DNA from: Amborella trichopoda
Taxonomy: Eukaryota; Streptophyta; Magnoliopsida; Amborellales; Amborellaceae
Direction of reading: 5' to 3'
Assembly (NCBI RefSeq): GCF_000471905.2
Contig: NW_006500104.1
Coordinates: 3,268,672 to 3,332,671 of the forward strand
DNA: 64,000 bases
Position 1 is the first letter of the stretch; each line of letters starts with the position of its first letter. This document shows positions 1 to 10,959 of the stretch, in pieces. A program made the translations under genes and the position numbers. The notes beneath the pieces were generated by a model that saw only the letters and a program-made list of their open reading frames with translations, had not been told where the DNA came from and searched no databases.

Positions 1-649
1 TATGTATTTTGCAAATTTGTAAACAAACGAAACCAGCGATGAGGTGATGCGTCCCAAATTAGGGCACCTACTTGGTCGGCCCTGGATTTTCACGGGTTTG
101 TGTGTGAAACCCTTTTCTTAAAATTGTTGAGCCCTCCCTCTTGTTCTTTGAGAGAGAATGAGAAGAGGTCTCATGTGTGTGTCGGGCCTCCCTTTTGGTC
201 TAAGGCACGTGTGCACGTGAGGATGATTCCTATGCCCACTAGGAAAATGGTCGGACAGTGAGGTGCGTGTGCGGTTCGAACAAACAAAAGAAAGGAGTGC
301 AAGATAAGACTTACCTCGCTTGATGGGGATTGGGATCTATCCGAGCTCTGATCCCTCTTAGATAAGTTAGAAAGTTCCCGAGCCTCTAAGGCTTAGTCTG
401 GCTTCGTCTCCCTTGCAATCAATACACAACATGTTGGCAACCATTTTATGAAATGGCTCAGAATATCGCCCCTTTTTTCTAGCCTCTCTTGATAGGATTT
501 TATAGGGTTTTTGGTGATTTAGGAGGTGAAAATAGAAGTAGAAAAAGATAAAGTAGAGAAAGATAGAGTATAGAGAGAGAAGAGAGATGATCACACAAGA
601 ATTGGGCAGCCTTCCAGCGTTACCTCCCCAAGGAGGTATTTACCAAAAG
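1..649. other. Unassigned left flank of the Tat element
   Basis: No gene is recognised here. The last 100 bases become rich in GA runs. This is the DNA into which the Tat element inserted; its last five bases before the element (650-654) match the five after it (22295-22299) at four of five positions. The sequence may itself be old retroelement, but I found no motif to prove it. Confidence 0.4.
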
Positions 650-654
650 GCAGG
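650..654. repeat. Left target-site duplication of the Tat element
   Basis: GCAGG lies directly left of the TG that begins the left LTR. The partner at 22295-22299 is ACAGG, a single mismatch. Five base pairs is the usual size for Ty3/gypsy integration. Confidence 0.75.
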
Positions 655-3600
655 TGGTTGGGTGCCTCGATCTTGCCTTCAGGGTCGGGATGACTCGGGA
701 ACTGCGTAAAGAGGATGCGAGCAAAAATACCAACCAGTGAGAGAGGAATTTAGTTGTGAGGCGTGACTTACCTCACGTGGGTTTGTGACACACTCAGGCT
801 GCTATCGTGGGTGCCCTCTTAGATCACGAGGAATGGCCCCTGCCATGACGCCGGTTCAGAATCGCCTCCTATGACTTATTTCTCCCTTCCTGCATCCACA
901 CACACAACACATTAAAGGTACAGACAAGTGGGTTAGAAGACCCCCCCTTGTCTTTCGATGAATGCACACAAGTGTGTACATTCAAAAGGACAATGGGCGA
1001 ATGATGCCATTGAGTCCGTGTTAAATGAACAACCTTTCAGCGACTTCTTGACAGGGGACTCACAACAGCGTTCCTTAATAGAGCATAAGAGGAAGGGGGT
1101 GAGATAGATAGAATGAGAGTAGGAAGAAAAGAGATAAGTGACAGAAAGAGAAGAGAATAGAGAGAAATGAGATACGAAGACTAGTTTGGCTTTCACTTAG
1201 TTCTTCAAAAGAGAGAGCAAAAGTAGAGAGAGAAAAAAGAAACAAAGGCTAGTTTGGTTTTCACCTAGTCCTTCAGAGAAGAGAAGAAAAGAGAAAAAAT
1301 GAAAGAGAGAAAATAGAGACGAAGGCTAGATTGGTTTTCACCAAGTCCTTTAGAGAGGGAGAAGAGAGAGGGTGAAATAAGAGAGAGAAGATTGAAAAGA
1401 GAGAAGGAAGAGAGAAGAAGAGAAGAGAGAGAAGAGAAAGAGGAAGAGAGAGAAAAGAAGAGAGAGAAACGAAGAGAGAGAAGAATGAATAGAGAGAAGA
1501 GAGAGAAATGTTGGGAACGGTGGGTAGACCCTGCCGTTTCAAGGGGAAGAGAGAGAAAAGAGAGAAGAAGAAGAGAGGTTGGGGACGGCAGGTAAGCCCT
1601 ATCATCCTTGAGGAGTGAGAGAGTTTGGGATGGCAGCAGACCCTGCTTTCTCAGAGAAGTGAGAGAAGAAAAGGAAAAGAGGGAAGAAAAAGTATGAGAT
1701 GGCGAGTAAGATTGTCATCCTAGAGATGGGAGAGAAGGGAGAGAAAGTTTGGGACTGGGGGTAAGATTGTTGTCCTAGAGATGAGAAAGGAGAGAAAGAA
1801 AGTTTGGGACGGCGGGTAAGACTGTCGTCCCAGAGATGAAAAAGAAGAGAGAGAAAATTTGAGAAGAAAGACAGGGGTGGCAGCTGAGCCCGCCACTCGG
1901 GAAAGGGCTCAGCTTGTCATCCCAACCAATGGGGAAGAGAAGAAAGAAAGATAGGGGCAATAGCTGAGACTGCCACTCGAGAAAGGGCTCAGTCTGCCAG
2001 CCCAATCAAGAGAGAGAAGGAAAGAGAAAGAAAGAGAGGGAAAAAGAATAAGAAGACACGAAAAGGAAAGAAGAAAAGAGAGAAAGGAAAGAAGGAGAGA
2101 GAAAGGAAAGAGAGAGAAGAGAAAAAGGGAAAGAAGAAGAGAGAGAAAAGGAAAGAAGAAAAAAGAGAAAAGGAAAGAAGAAGAAGAGAGAAAGAGGAGA
2201 GAGAATAAAGAGAGAGAATGAGGAGAGAGAAAGAGAGAAGGTTAGGGACTGTGGGTGAGTCTGTCATCTTGAAGAGGAGAGAGAAAAAAAGCGAGAGAAG
2301 ATGGATGGCGGAGACATCGGCTGAGCTCGCCACTTAGGAAAGGGCTCAAGCTACTGTCTCAGCCATGAGAGGAGATAAGAGAGAAGAGAAATGACTGGGA
2401 CGACGGCTGAGCCCGTCACTTGGGAAAGGGCTTAGCCTGTCGTCTTAGTCAGAAGAGAGAGAAGAGAGATGATAAAGAAGTTGGCTGAGCCCGCCACTTG
2501 AAAAAGGGCTCAGACTTTCATCTCAGCTAAGAGAGAGAAAGAGAAGAAGAGAGAAAAAGAGATGAGGAGAGAGAAAGGACGAGGAAAAAAGAAAAAGAAG
2601 AAGAGAGAGAAAGAGAAAGAGAATAGGAGAGAGAATATTAGCTGAATGAGTCCCAAGGGTACCAGCCAAAATTTTTTTTCTCCTCTCTTTCTCTCTTCAA
2701 GAAGGGAAGCCGTGACCCAAAGATTTATAAAAAGCCCAAAATTTTCAAGTAATCAAAAGGTCCTTTCAATGTTTACATCACATGCATTTATAGAGGGGTC
2801 ATCCAAACATGGGTGAATGCTCAATGGTTGACTTAATTGTTAAAAAATAGAATTTAAATGAATTAACTAAGAGTAAGAAAATAGGGGCAAAATGATGATT
2901 TTGTCGCTGGTCCACAATTTTTGAAATTCTGATTTACTCCCTATCATGGCCATGCAACTCTTGCGATCTTATGTGGCCTGTTTAGGGTCTTTCCAACCTC
3001 TGTTCAATAAAAAAAATATTGCTTTCTTGATCAGCTTCGGGAGATGGTTGTTTTTGTATGCATCTCGAGCTGTGGATCGGGGTTTTAGGCCGCAATCATA
3101 ACATAGAGAAAATGTGAGAAATGTGCGATCTTTGATTCTAGATTATGCTCGTTTCCTATTATTTTTCTTTGATTTCTTAGCTACATATTAACGAGCATGT
3201 CCTCATGAACATTTGGCAATGAACGTGGCTCAATTTGGTGCTCGAATAACCGTTTTCCAATTAAGTATCTTGATCAAAATTTGCTTTTCGGTGGCTGAAA
3301 ACTGCAGCAATTATATCCCTGTTGTGCAATGAATTTAACTGTCCATCATGCTCGACATTCGGCTCGGGTGAAGCTCTTGATGCTGTGGTCGCAATGGGTT
3401 TGATTTTAGGCCGATCCGACATAAGAATGTCGTGATGTGGCTGCTCAATCAAGGAGCGCGCTTGCTGAAAATTCTGCTATTTAGCTTCGAATCGTAATCT
3501 TCTCTGTAAGTTTTCTCTAGGCACAGGCTACACCGTGGAGCGTGTCATATATTAAATCAATCGGGCCGACAAGACAAACATGCTCCCAAAATTTGCGCTC

Positions 3601-4145
3601 ATTCCGACTTAAAACGAAGAAGATACGAGTGTCTAAAGTTGAGCCTGAAATTAATAAACTCAGTTTCCATTAATGCAAGCTGGTTCATTGAGGGTACACT
3701 AGAATAGTGTATGACTAATTTGACGATAACTTGGTCTAAAAACATCTGATCATACCGAAACTTGGTCCCTGAGGGTTTTCAAATATTTCGGATCCAATGA
3801 CAGTGGTCCCATTATCGTTTGATGCTCTGGTGATAGGGATGTAGTTATAAGGTCTATTTTCAGTATGTAAGAAGTCGAATTTCATAAACTGTTTTTGCAT
3901 CTGCACTGCCTTAAACTCGTCGGATCACAATAAAACATGACAAGTGTTCTTAGGAGACCCTTAGTTACATTTCTTTAGTATTCTTGGGCCATTCTGAAAC
4001 TGTTAGAAATTTCACTCTAGATTAGGGCTTATTCACCTACGACTTCCGTAGTCTACTGGCATTTTGGTACCTGCAGACCTAGGTTGTAAATTGCTCTCTC
4101 TTTATTCAAACAGAAGATACAAGCGTTGAAAAATACCCCCAAACA
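655..4145 (-). repeat. 3' LTR of the Tat element
   Basis: About 3.5 kb, bounded by TG at 655 and CA at 4145. It is colinear with 18772-22294 through almost its whole length; one gap near 705-730 accounts for much of the length difference. The stretch 1080-2640 is strongly purine-rich on the plus strand (runs of GA, GAGA, GAAG), so the element's own transcript would be CU-rich there. Five hairpin-forming units are embedded in it. The part from 2700 to 4145 is ordinary AT-rich LTR sequence. Confidence 0.9.
1870..2525. repeat. Five hairpin-forming units inside the purine-rich part of the 3' LTR
   Basis: Units at about 1880-1914, 1962-1998, 2318-2353, 2404-2442 and 2482-2519 share the plan GCTGAGCCC, a loop containing CCACTYGGGAAA, then GGGCTCAGC. 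The two ends are exact or near-exact reverse complements. The same five units occur in the other LTR in the same order. Units are separated by GA-rich filler of variable length. Confidence 0.8.
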
Positions 4146-4384
4146 GCTTGCCCCACCGAATGTTATGCTTCTTAGAGAAGCGAGAAAGACAACATTCAGA
4201 ATCAAAATGGTCCTTCGGCCTTAGCTTTCTTCCTGACCACTGGATCAACATGACCACCAAAGGAGTATTCATGTGAATCTGCTTCTTGGAGGGGTGACCA
4301 AGGTGCTTTGACATTTGAGGGCCTTGCTTAAGGGCTTGTCGATGGAAACGTGGAGACTTTTGGGGGAAAAGAGACTTGAGGTAC
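4146..4384. other. Spacer next to the 3' LTR
   Basis: This is the inner edge of the 3' LTR, where a polypurine tract would sit. On the minus strand the bases just before the LTR read GGTGGGGCAAGC, a weak candidate tract. No coding motif was seen. Confidence 0.4.
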
Positions 4385-4772
4385 TGGTGGGGGACCCCTC
4401 TGGGTAGGCCCATCATCCACGTCAATAGATTTGCTACTCGTGGGGGACCCCTCTGGGAAGCCCATCATCCACATCAGGAGCTTAAGCTTTTGGTTCCAAC
4501 AGCTGGGAGCCTTACTTAAGGTCTTGTAGACTTAGTCGATCTGAATCCAGGCTTGTCTGGTAGTCGGGGGAGGGATTTCTTCCCAATTAGTAAGATTGTT
4601 TTTGTCTTTTGGTGGGGGACCCCTCTAGGAAGGCCCATCATCCACGTCATAGACTTTTGTTTTGCTACCAGTGGGGGACCCTTCTGGGAAGGCCCATCAT
4701 CCACGTCGGGAGGTTGTTTGGCTGCTGGTGGGGGACCCCACTGGGAAGGCCCATCATCCACGTCAGGAGCTT
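4385..4772. repeat. Minisatellite of about 43 bp, five copies, two with irregular spacing
   Basis: The core GTGGGGGACCCC followed by TCTGGGAAGGCCCATC and ATCCACGTC appears at about 4388, 4440, 4613, 4672 and 4730. The long open frames on both strands across it are products of the repetition and not genes. It lies in the spacer between integrase and 3' LTR of the Tat element. Confidence 0.8.
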
Positions 4773-5590
4773 TGCTTTGGATAGATAGCTTTGCTTTGGA
4801 TAGATAACTAAGGAGCTTTGCCTTGGTGGGCATTGTTTGCTGCTATACCAGGTTTTCTTTTACAAGCAGGGTACCTCTTTGGCGATGCGGACTCTTTGGG
4901 GTGTTGATCACTGCGCCTAGTCAGGGGCGTCTAGTAGCTAGCTTAGAATGTCTATACTGAAGTAGTAACCAAGAACCTTGAGGAGGCTTCACCTGGTTAT
5001 TGGTGGCAGGTTTTGACCTTGTTTGATAGTTTCTTACCTTTGGGAGTGTCTTTGGCATGCCGTTGTGACTTTCTTGCTTTTTTTTTTTTGTTTGACTTCT
5101 TGAAAATGGGGTCCTTTAGCATGGAACCCCGACATGTCATGTTGGCGATTTTTCTGACTTTTGGGTCCTTTCATGAATGGACTCAGACTGTTGGAGTTTT
5201 CTTGAAGCTCTTCTTTTTAGGTTTCGATAGCAGGTATTCTAGTACCGAGGATTTTTCTTGGAATGCCGACAGAAGTTGCCTATGGAGGTGAGTGTTGTGT
5301 CAACCTACTTATTGGTCCGAGTGCCCTTTCAGGTTTTCACTTGGATAGGGGGAAGCGATGCTGTAAAGATGGTCTTCACCAACCTCCATTTTATTGGGCT
5401 CTTTTACCCATGACCTCATGGTCATGTCCACTCTTTTTCCATTTTTTCTCACGGTGGCCTTTCAGGTTTTCACCGTGCTTGGTTTTCATTATGGAACACT
5501 TTTACCATGGTTTGGTGACCATGCTTGTCTGTCATTTTTACTCATGGTGCCCTTTTCGGGTTTTCACCATGCCCATTTTTTTATGGGGAT
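4773..5590. other. Spacer with weak repeats of a TTTCAGGTTTTCAC motif
   Basis: No gene recognised. From about 5315 to 5580 the phrase CCTTTCAGGTTTTCAC and close variants recur three times. Open frames here show no family motif. Confidence 0.4.
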
Positions 5591-5594
5591 GTGT

Positions 5595-6320
5595 TTAAGG
5601 TCATGCCTCTAGGACCTGGGCTATGATTTAAGGTCCTATAGCCTTGACCATTGTGCGAAACAGTTTAACATCATGCGGCCAGGACGTGTGCTACAGTTTT
5701 AAAGTCATATAACTTAGACCGTGGCTATGCAGTTTAGGGTTTTGCAGCACAGACCATTGTCTGAAGCAGTTTATCATCATGCGGTCAGGACGTGTGCTGT
5801 AGTTTAAAGTCATCTAGCTAGACCGTTGTGCGAAGTAGCGTAACATCATGCGGCTAGGACCTGAGCTACAGTTTGAGGTCATATAACTTGGATCGTTGTG
5901 TGAAGCAATTTAACGTCATGCGATCAGGACGTGCGCTATAATTTAAGGTTGTATAACGTGAACCATTGTGTGAAGAAGTTTAACATCATACGGCGAGGAC
6001 GTGTGCTACAGTTTAAGGTCATATAACTTGGACCATTGTGCGAAGCAGTTTAACATCATGCTGCCAGGACATATGCTACAGTTTAAGGTCGTATAACTTG
6101 GACCATTGTGCGAAGCAGTTTAATGTAATGCGGTCAGGACATGTGCTATAGTTTAAGGTCATATAACTTGGACTATTGTGCAAAGAAGTTTAACGTCATG
6201 CGGTCAGGACGTGCACTTCAGTTTAAGGTTGTATAACTTGGACCATTGTGCGAAGTAGTTTAACATCATGTGGTCAGGACGTGTGCTACCGTTTAAGGTC
6301 GTGTAACTGGACCTTGGGTT
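5595..6320. repeat. 70 bp tandem repeat, about ten copies
   Basis: A regular array. The landmark AGGACGTG with the following GCTACAGTTTAAGGTC recurs about every 70 bases (for example at 5856 and 5926), at about 5610, 5681, 5787, 5856, 5926, 5996, 6066, 6137, 6207 and 6278. Each unit also has GGACCATTGTGCGAAG and GTTTAACATCATGCGG. One interval, 5681 to 5787, is longer because of an internal expansion. Confidence 0.85.
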
Positions 6321-7312
6321 CAAGCGGTGAAGGTGACCCAATGAGAGGTGGTGAGTGTAGGTGGACTCATAGGGGAATTTGAAGTGAATAAGACTCCATG
6401 GGGAATGAGTCTGCGGATGATGGTTCGACTCACTGGAGATGGTCGAGGCCACTTATAGGTAGTAGGTTCAGATGATGAAGGTGACCCAATGAGGGATGGT
6501 AGGTGCAAACAGACTCATTGGGGATTAAGGAGTGAGTGTGACTCCCTAGTAATTAAAATGGGTCCACGCATGTGATGGGAGGCATGAGTGTGACTCAATG
6601 GGGGTGAAACTGTGATGAGGGATAGCAGACCCAGAGGCATGAGTGAGACTGCACCGAGAAAGACGGTGGGTTCACTAAGACTTTACTGAGGATGAAGTGT
6701 TGTGAGGGGCTCATGTGAAGGGATTTGAGCTGGTTGGAGGCAAAGAAGGCATTCCAACATGCACACGTATGGGCCGGCTATGGGAGGCATGTGTGAAAGC
6801 ACATGCAAAAGGTGTGTGCGCAATAGAGGAATGTGTTCGGTAGCGTGCGGATGCATGTGCAGCAGCCAACGACTAGAGTTCACCTCAGAGATGCATGCTT
6901 CCACGCACGGTGGCTGGGTGGGTATGTAGAACGCACACGGCATCCTGAGTGAGCGCGTGCAGCAGTTTGGACAAAATGAATGCGCACGGCGATCTAGGGA
7001 GGGCAGGCGCGCACAGTGGTTGAATGCGCTCGGCGATTGAACACGTGTGGTAGTAAAATGTGTACGGTGGTTGAGCTCATATGGCAGACAGAGCAGAGAG
7101 TCGCGCACAACAATCGGCAAAGAGAGACGCTCATAGCAGCATGCACACGATGGGGTGGGTTGAAAGGAGTCATTCGAGTTTAGGCTTGGGCCGAAACCTG
7201 ACTCAGTCTGGCCCATCATCGTTTTATCTCCGGGACCATAGTGATAGTGTGTTTTACGGTCGTACACCAAGACTTGAGGGCATGTTTAAGGTCGTGCCTT
7301 CGAGACCGTAAG
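6321..7312. repeat. Degenerate short repeats in the Tat spacer
   Basis: From 6320 to 6670 imperfect units contain GACTCATTGGGG and GGTGAGTGTAG. From 6730 to 7080 units of about 25 bases carry GCACACGGCGAT-like text. The long minus-strand frame over 6683-7270 is made of these repeats and has no recognisable domain. At about 7265-7310 the sequence resembles the start of the 70 bp array. Confidence 0.5.
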
Positions 7313-7679
7313 TCATGGGTAGTACCTTTTCAAGTAGCGTCTATTGATAGGAGGCATTGCCTCCTCCCCATTAGGATGGGCCAATATGTAACCTCTATTT
7401 GGAGAAGACTTCTTGATTACGAAAGGGCCTTCCCACTTTGGGTTAAACCTCCCCTTCCGTTGCCCATGCATAATGATCGGCCATTTTACTGTTAGGACTA
7501 AGTCACCACGAGTGAATGAGCGGACTTTGACTAACTTGTCAAAAGCCCTTTTCATCCTCCCCCGATGGAGTTCAAGGTTCTGCTGGGCTTCACATCTCTT
7601 CTCATTAAGTGCGTCTTATTCTTGGTATCGAAGCTTAACCTATTCATCTTCGGTCATACCCTGATGTACGGCGATGCGA
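7313..7679 (-). pseudogene. Integrase C-terminal part of the Tat element (3' half of the split gene)
   Basis: On the minus strand the sequence encodes the tail of a Ty3/gypsy Tat-type integrase. Recognisable phrases are RIAVHQGMTEDEQ near 7630-7679, FTRGDLVL near 7500, and PKWEGPFVI with the ending LKRYYP near 7313-7440. This is the GPY/F-like module that follows the catalytic core and binds DNA. There is a stop in the short linker near 7620, just before the residues DALNEKR. The reading is broken at 7680 by the nested solo LTR and resumes beyond 10954. It overlaps no other gene. Confidence 0.8.
7675..7679. repeat. Left target-site duplication of the solo LTR
   Basis: TGCGA next to the initial TG; the partner is CGCGA at 10955-10959, one mismatch. 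Confidence 0.75.
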
Positions 7680-7789
7680 TGTAAGAACCACAATTTCCCA
7701 GCCACGGAAGCACATACTGCAGTACGAGTTTGATAGGATTGAAGCACGTGCGGCAGAAAAAAGGGGGAACCCTACCACCACACGTGTAA

Positions 7790-8075
7790 AGGGGGGTAAC
7801 GCCGGCTGCGGAGAGAGAAGGGCAGCACCGGCTACAAAGAGAGAGAGAAGGGTAACGTCAGCTATAGAGAGAAAAGAGCAGCACCGGTTGAGAAGAGAGA
7901 GAGAGAAGGGTAATGCCAGTTGCGAAGAGAGAAAGGCAGCGCTAGCTGTGAAGAGAGAGAGAACGGTAACGCCGACTGTGATGAGGGAAAGGCAGTGCAG
8001 GCTGTGAAGAGAGAGAGAAAAGGGTAACATCGGCTACGGGGAGAGAAAGAAGGGCAATGCCGCTGGTGTAACATC
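7790..8075. repeat. Minisatellite of about 34 bp in the solo LTR
   Basis: Alternating units GAGAGAAGGGTAACGCCGGC and GAGAGAAAGGGCAGCACCGG recur about eight times. The Ser/Leu/Pro-rich frames on the minus strand here are repeat artefacts. Confidence 0.7.
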
Positions 8076-9527
8076 GCGCGTGACAAGTAGCATCGTGCGT
8101 GAAGTTAAAGAGAGGCATCGCCATTTGGAGATGAGAAAAGAGTGGGGGGCAACGCCGTTTCGAAATGAAGAAAAAGCAACGCCATGTGTGGCACTGCTGT
8201 GAATGAAGTAAAACTGCCACATGCCCGCCACACACATGCCACTTGTCCTCATGTTTGCCAATTGTCCAGCCTTGGGCTGCCACCTGATACTTAAGCCTTC
8301 CCCTTTCACCCTCACGCCACTTCTTTTCTTCCTCATTTCTCTCTCTCTAATACAAAACTTGGTGAAGTTTTCTACCTCACTGTTGGAGCAGCCATTGTTG
8401 GAATTGAAGAAAACTTTAAAAGAAGATTTGGAGGGCACCATTGTTGTTTAAGTAAGTGGATCCACCACTAATGCACTACTGCCATGAGAATACATGAAAT
8501 TGATTGTCTACAATATGAGTAATAAAAAGTGAATCTATTGTAGTGATTCCAATGCCTTGTTTCACTGAAATTGGTGTCTTTGCTCTATGATGAATTTTGG
8601 TGCTGAAAAATGAATCTATGGCTTACAAATTCTATAGAAAATGTATGTTTATGTGTGTATATTGTGAAGGAAAAGTTATTATGATGTTATTCACTAAGAA
8701 TTGAAGGTTATGGAACATGTTCTTGAGACATGTAAAGTGTTACTGTGAAATTCCATAAACATGCATGTTTTTGTAAGAGGTTTTTGAATAGCCAAATGAG
8801 GTCGAATTGACCTCAAATTACTGCCATTAGAAAGATATGTGAGTCTAGTAAAATGTTCATGTTTGTCAATTACTGAAATTCCTTACAAAAGTGATGTTAT
8901 GTTCCAAAATATATAAGTATGCCATTGTTGACTGTTCTCCTTGGATATTTGTATTGTCACTACTGTTGCCATTGGGTTTGACTAACCAAAAGAAGTCCAT
9001 TTTCTTTCAAACCACTGCTATTTAAAATATATTTGAGTAGGCTTAAACTTAAATGCAGAAATTATTTCGAAATTATTTCTAGATTGAAATCTACGCAACT
9101 ATTTATAAGGTATGTCACTGTGGATAGTTTTTAATAAAACTCAGAACCATCACTTTAGCGGGAATGGACCTTTGAACAACCAAATGGAGTCCAAATATGT
9201 TCAAACGGCCTTTATTGGAAAGATACGTATCTTGGCGTAAACTTTGGTTTTGAAATTATTTTAAAATACCTCGTGGATTGAAAGTTATAATGGTACGAAG
9301 TAGGATATGTTGCTGCCTCGTAAGCACAGTAGGGTACAACGAGTGAACCTCTACTATCTTAAACCTTTAAAGGGCTAAACAGGGTCCAATTTCCTTCAAA
9401 CCACCCCTAGTTGAAAGATAGGTGTGTCTTGTATAAACTTTGTTTTGAAAGTACCTCCAAATTCAAAATGGAATGAAAGTTACAATCTTAATTATGATCG
9501 AATGTCACTGTTTGAAATTGTAGGAAA

Positions 9528-9712
9528 TGCGAACTGTGAATATGACACTGTGATACTGTGAATATGACACTGTGATGCTGTGAATATGACACTGTGATAC
9601 TGTGAATATGACACTCTGATACTGTGAATATGACATTGTGATACTGTGAATATGGCACTGTGATATTGTGAATATGGCACTGTGATACTGTGAATAATAC
9701 TGTGAAACTGAT
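9528..9712. repeat. 22 bp tandem repeat, about eight copies
   Basis: The unit TGTGAATATGACACTGTGATAC repeats head to tail with few changes. There are no spacers between units. Confidence 0.9.
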
Positions 9713-9727
9713 AAGCTTAACTAATAC

Positions 9728-10050
9728 TGACCACTACGCAATGGGCCACCCATTGGTAGTGGATGTTGTACTATGATAATGAAACTGACACTGACTCTGA
9801 CCACTATGCAATGGGCCACCCATTGGTAGTAGGTAATGTAATATTGTTTATACTGTGAGATATTATGCCTTTGACCACCATGCAATGGATCACTCATTGA
9901 TGGTTCGATACTACTCTGTCGGCTACTGATTTAACTGTACCTCGACCCCAATAAAAGGAATGGGGTCGGGAAGTGAAATTAGATAACAGGGTGGGTCGTT
10001 CCCCCCAATTGTTATGGGCACTACGCATTAAGACACCCAATGGTAGTGTA
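9728..10050. repeat. About 65 bp direct repeats
   Basis: GACCACTACGCAATGGGCCA followed by CCCATTGGTAGT recurs at about 9729, 9798 and 9863, with a fourth diverged copy near 10017. It lies inside the solo LTR. Confidence 0.65.
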
Positions 10051-10954
10051 ACGCTCTCTCACCAAAATGACATAAGGAGAGAGTTGTGTCTTGCAAGGCC
10101 ATCTCCTATCGAATACCCCAAAGTGCATTGGGGACGTGTGTGTGTGTGTATGTGTGAAGGCATTACGAAGTGGGACACCCACTTATCATTGTTCTCCCTC
10201 TTGAACGAGGGTAGAGGTTCCATGCTACAGGATTGGTTTGACCTGATCAATGGAACTTCTATTTCAAGAGTGGGCTTCTCTAGCTTTCACTACATAAACT
10301 GTGAATTGCTAATCTTACTGTCTGTTAAAAAAATGAAATGATTTATGATTTATGCACTTCATGTTCTTGATAATTGAACTGTGTTTATCCTTTCATTGTG
10401 AATGTGTTAAAGGGCATAATAGAGGAAATTTTCTTGATACCTCTGTAAATTAGTAAGCATTATTTACTGTTACCATTGTTTATAAAGTTCGAATGAAATG
10501 GTGTACATCTTCTTACTAGGCTGTTAGGTCATTCCATTTTACTCTCATGACTGTAGAGTGATGAGTGTTAGTCTCTGATCTGAAGGCGGGTAGTTGTTTT
10601 ATGTTCGGGTGGTTGAAGCTTGAAGTTTTGTGGAGTTACCTTCAGAATATTTTCATAGTATGCATTTAGTGGTTATGCCACTTTGATGTTTATATTTAAC
10701 CTTGTATTTTTGGGCCTTGGAGGAATCGTAAGAAACTTTTAGATATTAGATGTTAATGAAATGGTTGTGCTTTTTGACTTTTATCTGTGCTAAATGATCG
10801 AATTTTATTTTTATTTCACGGTTTACTTTTGATTCCATTTTTTTATGCGTTGATCCACTCCCACTTGAGTGGCGTTCGCCACCGCATGCTACGATCCGGC
10901 ACTCTACTGCCCTCCGACATGTACGGTATGGGGTCAGGGGGAGGGGTCGTGACA

Positions 10955-10959
10955 CGCGA
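10955..10959. repeat. Right target-site duplication of the solo LTR
   Basis: CGCGA next to the final CA; the partner is TGCGA at 7675-7679. Confidence 0.75.

Larger units (their letters stand above)
7680..10954 (+). mobile_element. Solo LTR (Del/Tekay-like) nested in the Tat integrase
   Basis: A 3,275 bp unit that begins TGTAAGAACC and ends GGTCGTGACA, with 5 bp direct repeats outside (TGCGA at 7675-7679 and CGCGA at 10955-10959). No coding region, primer site or second LTR is inside, which fits a solo LTR left by LTR-LTR recombination. The termini and large size resemble Del/Tekay chromovirus LTRs. A TATA-like TGATACTTAAGCC near 8284, followed by a pyrimidine-rich leader, supports the plus orientation, opposite to the host element. 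Without it, the flanking integrase codons join cleanly (PSLR then IAVH). Family assignment is by resemblance only. Confidence 0.8.

Noticed and set aside
7790..8450. Minus-strand proteins of 110-135 residues in the solo LTR
   Set aside because: They are translations of a 34 bp minisatellite and its flanks, with overlapping frames on the same strand.
9528..9712. CRISPR-like direct repeats of 22 bp
   Set aside because: Units are head to tail with no spacers, and the sequence is plant nuclear DNA inside an LTR.
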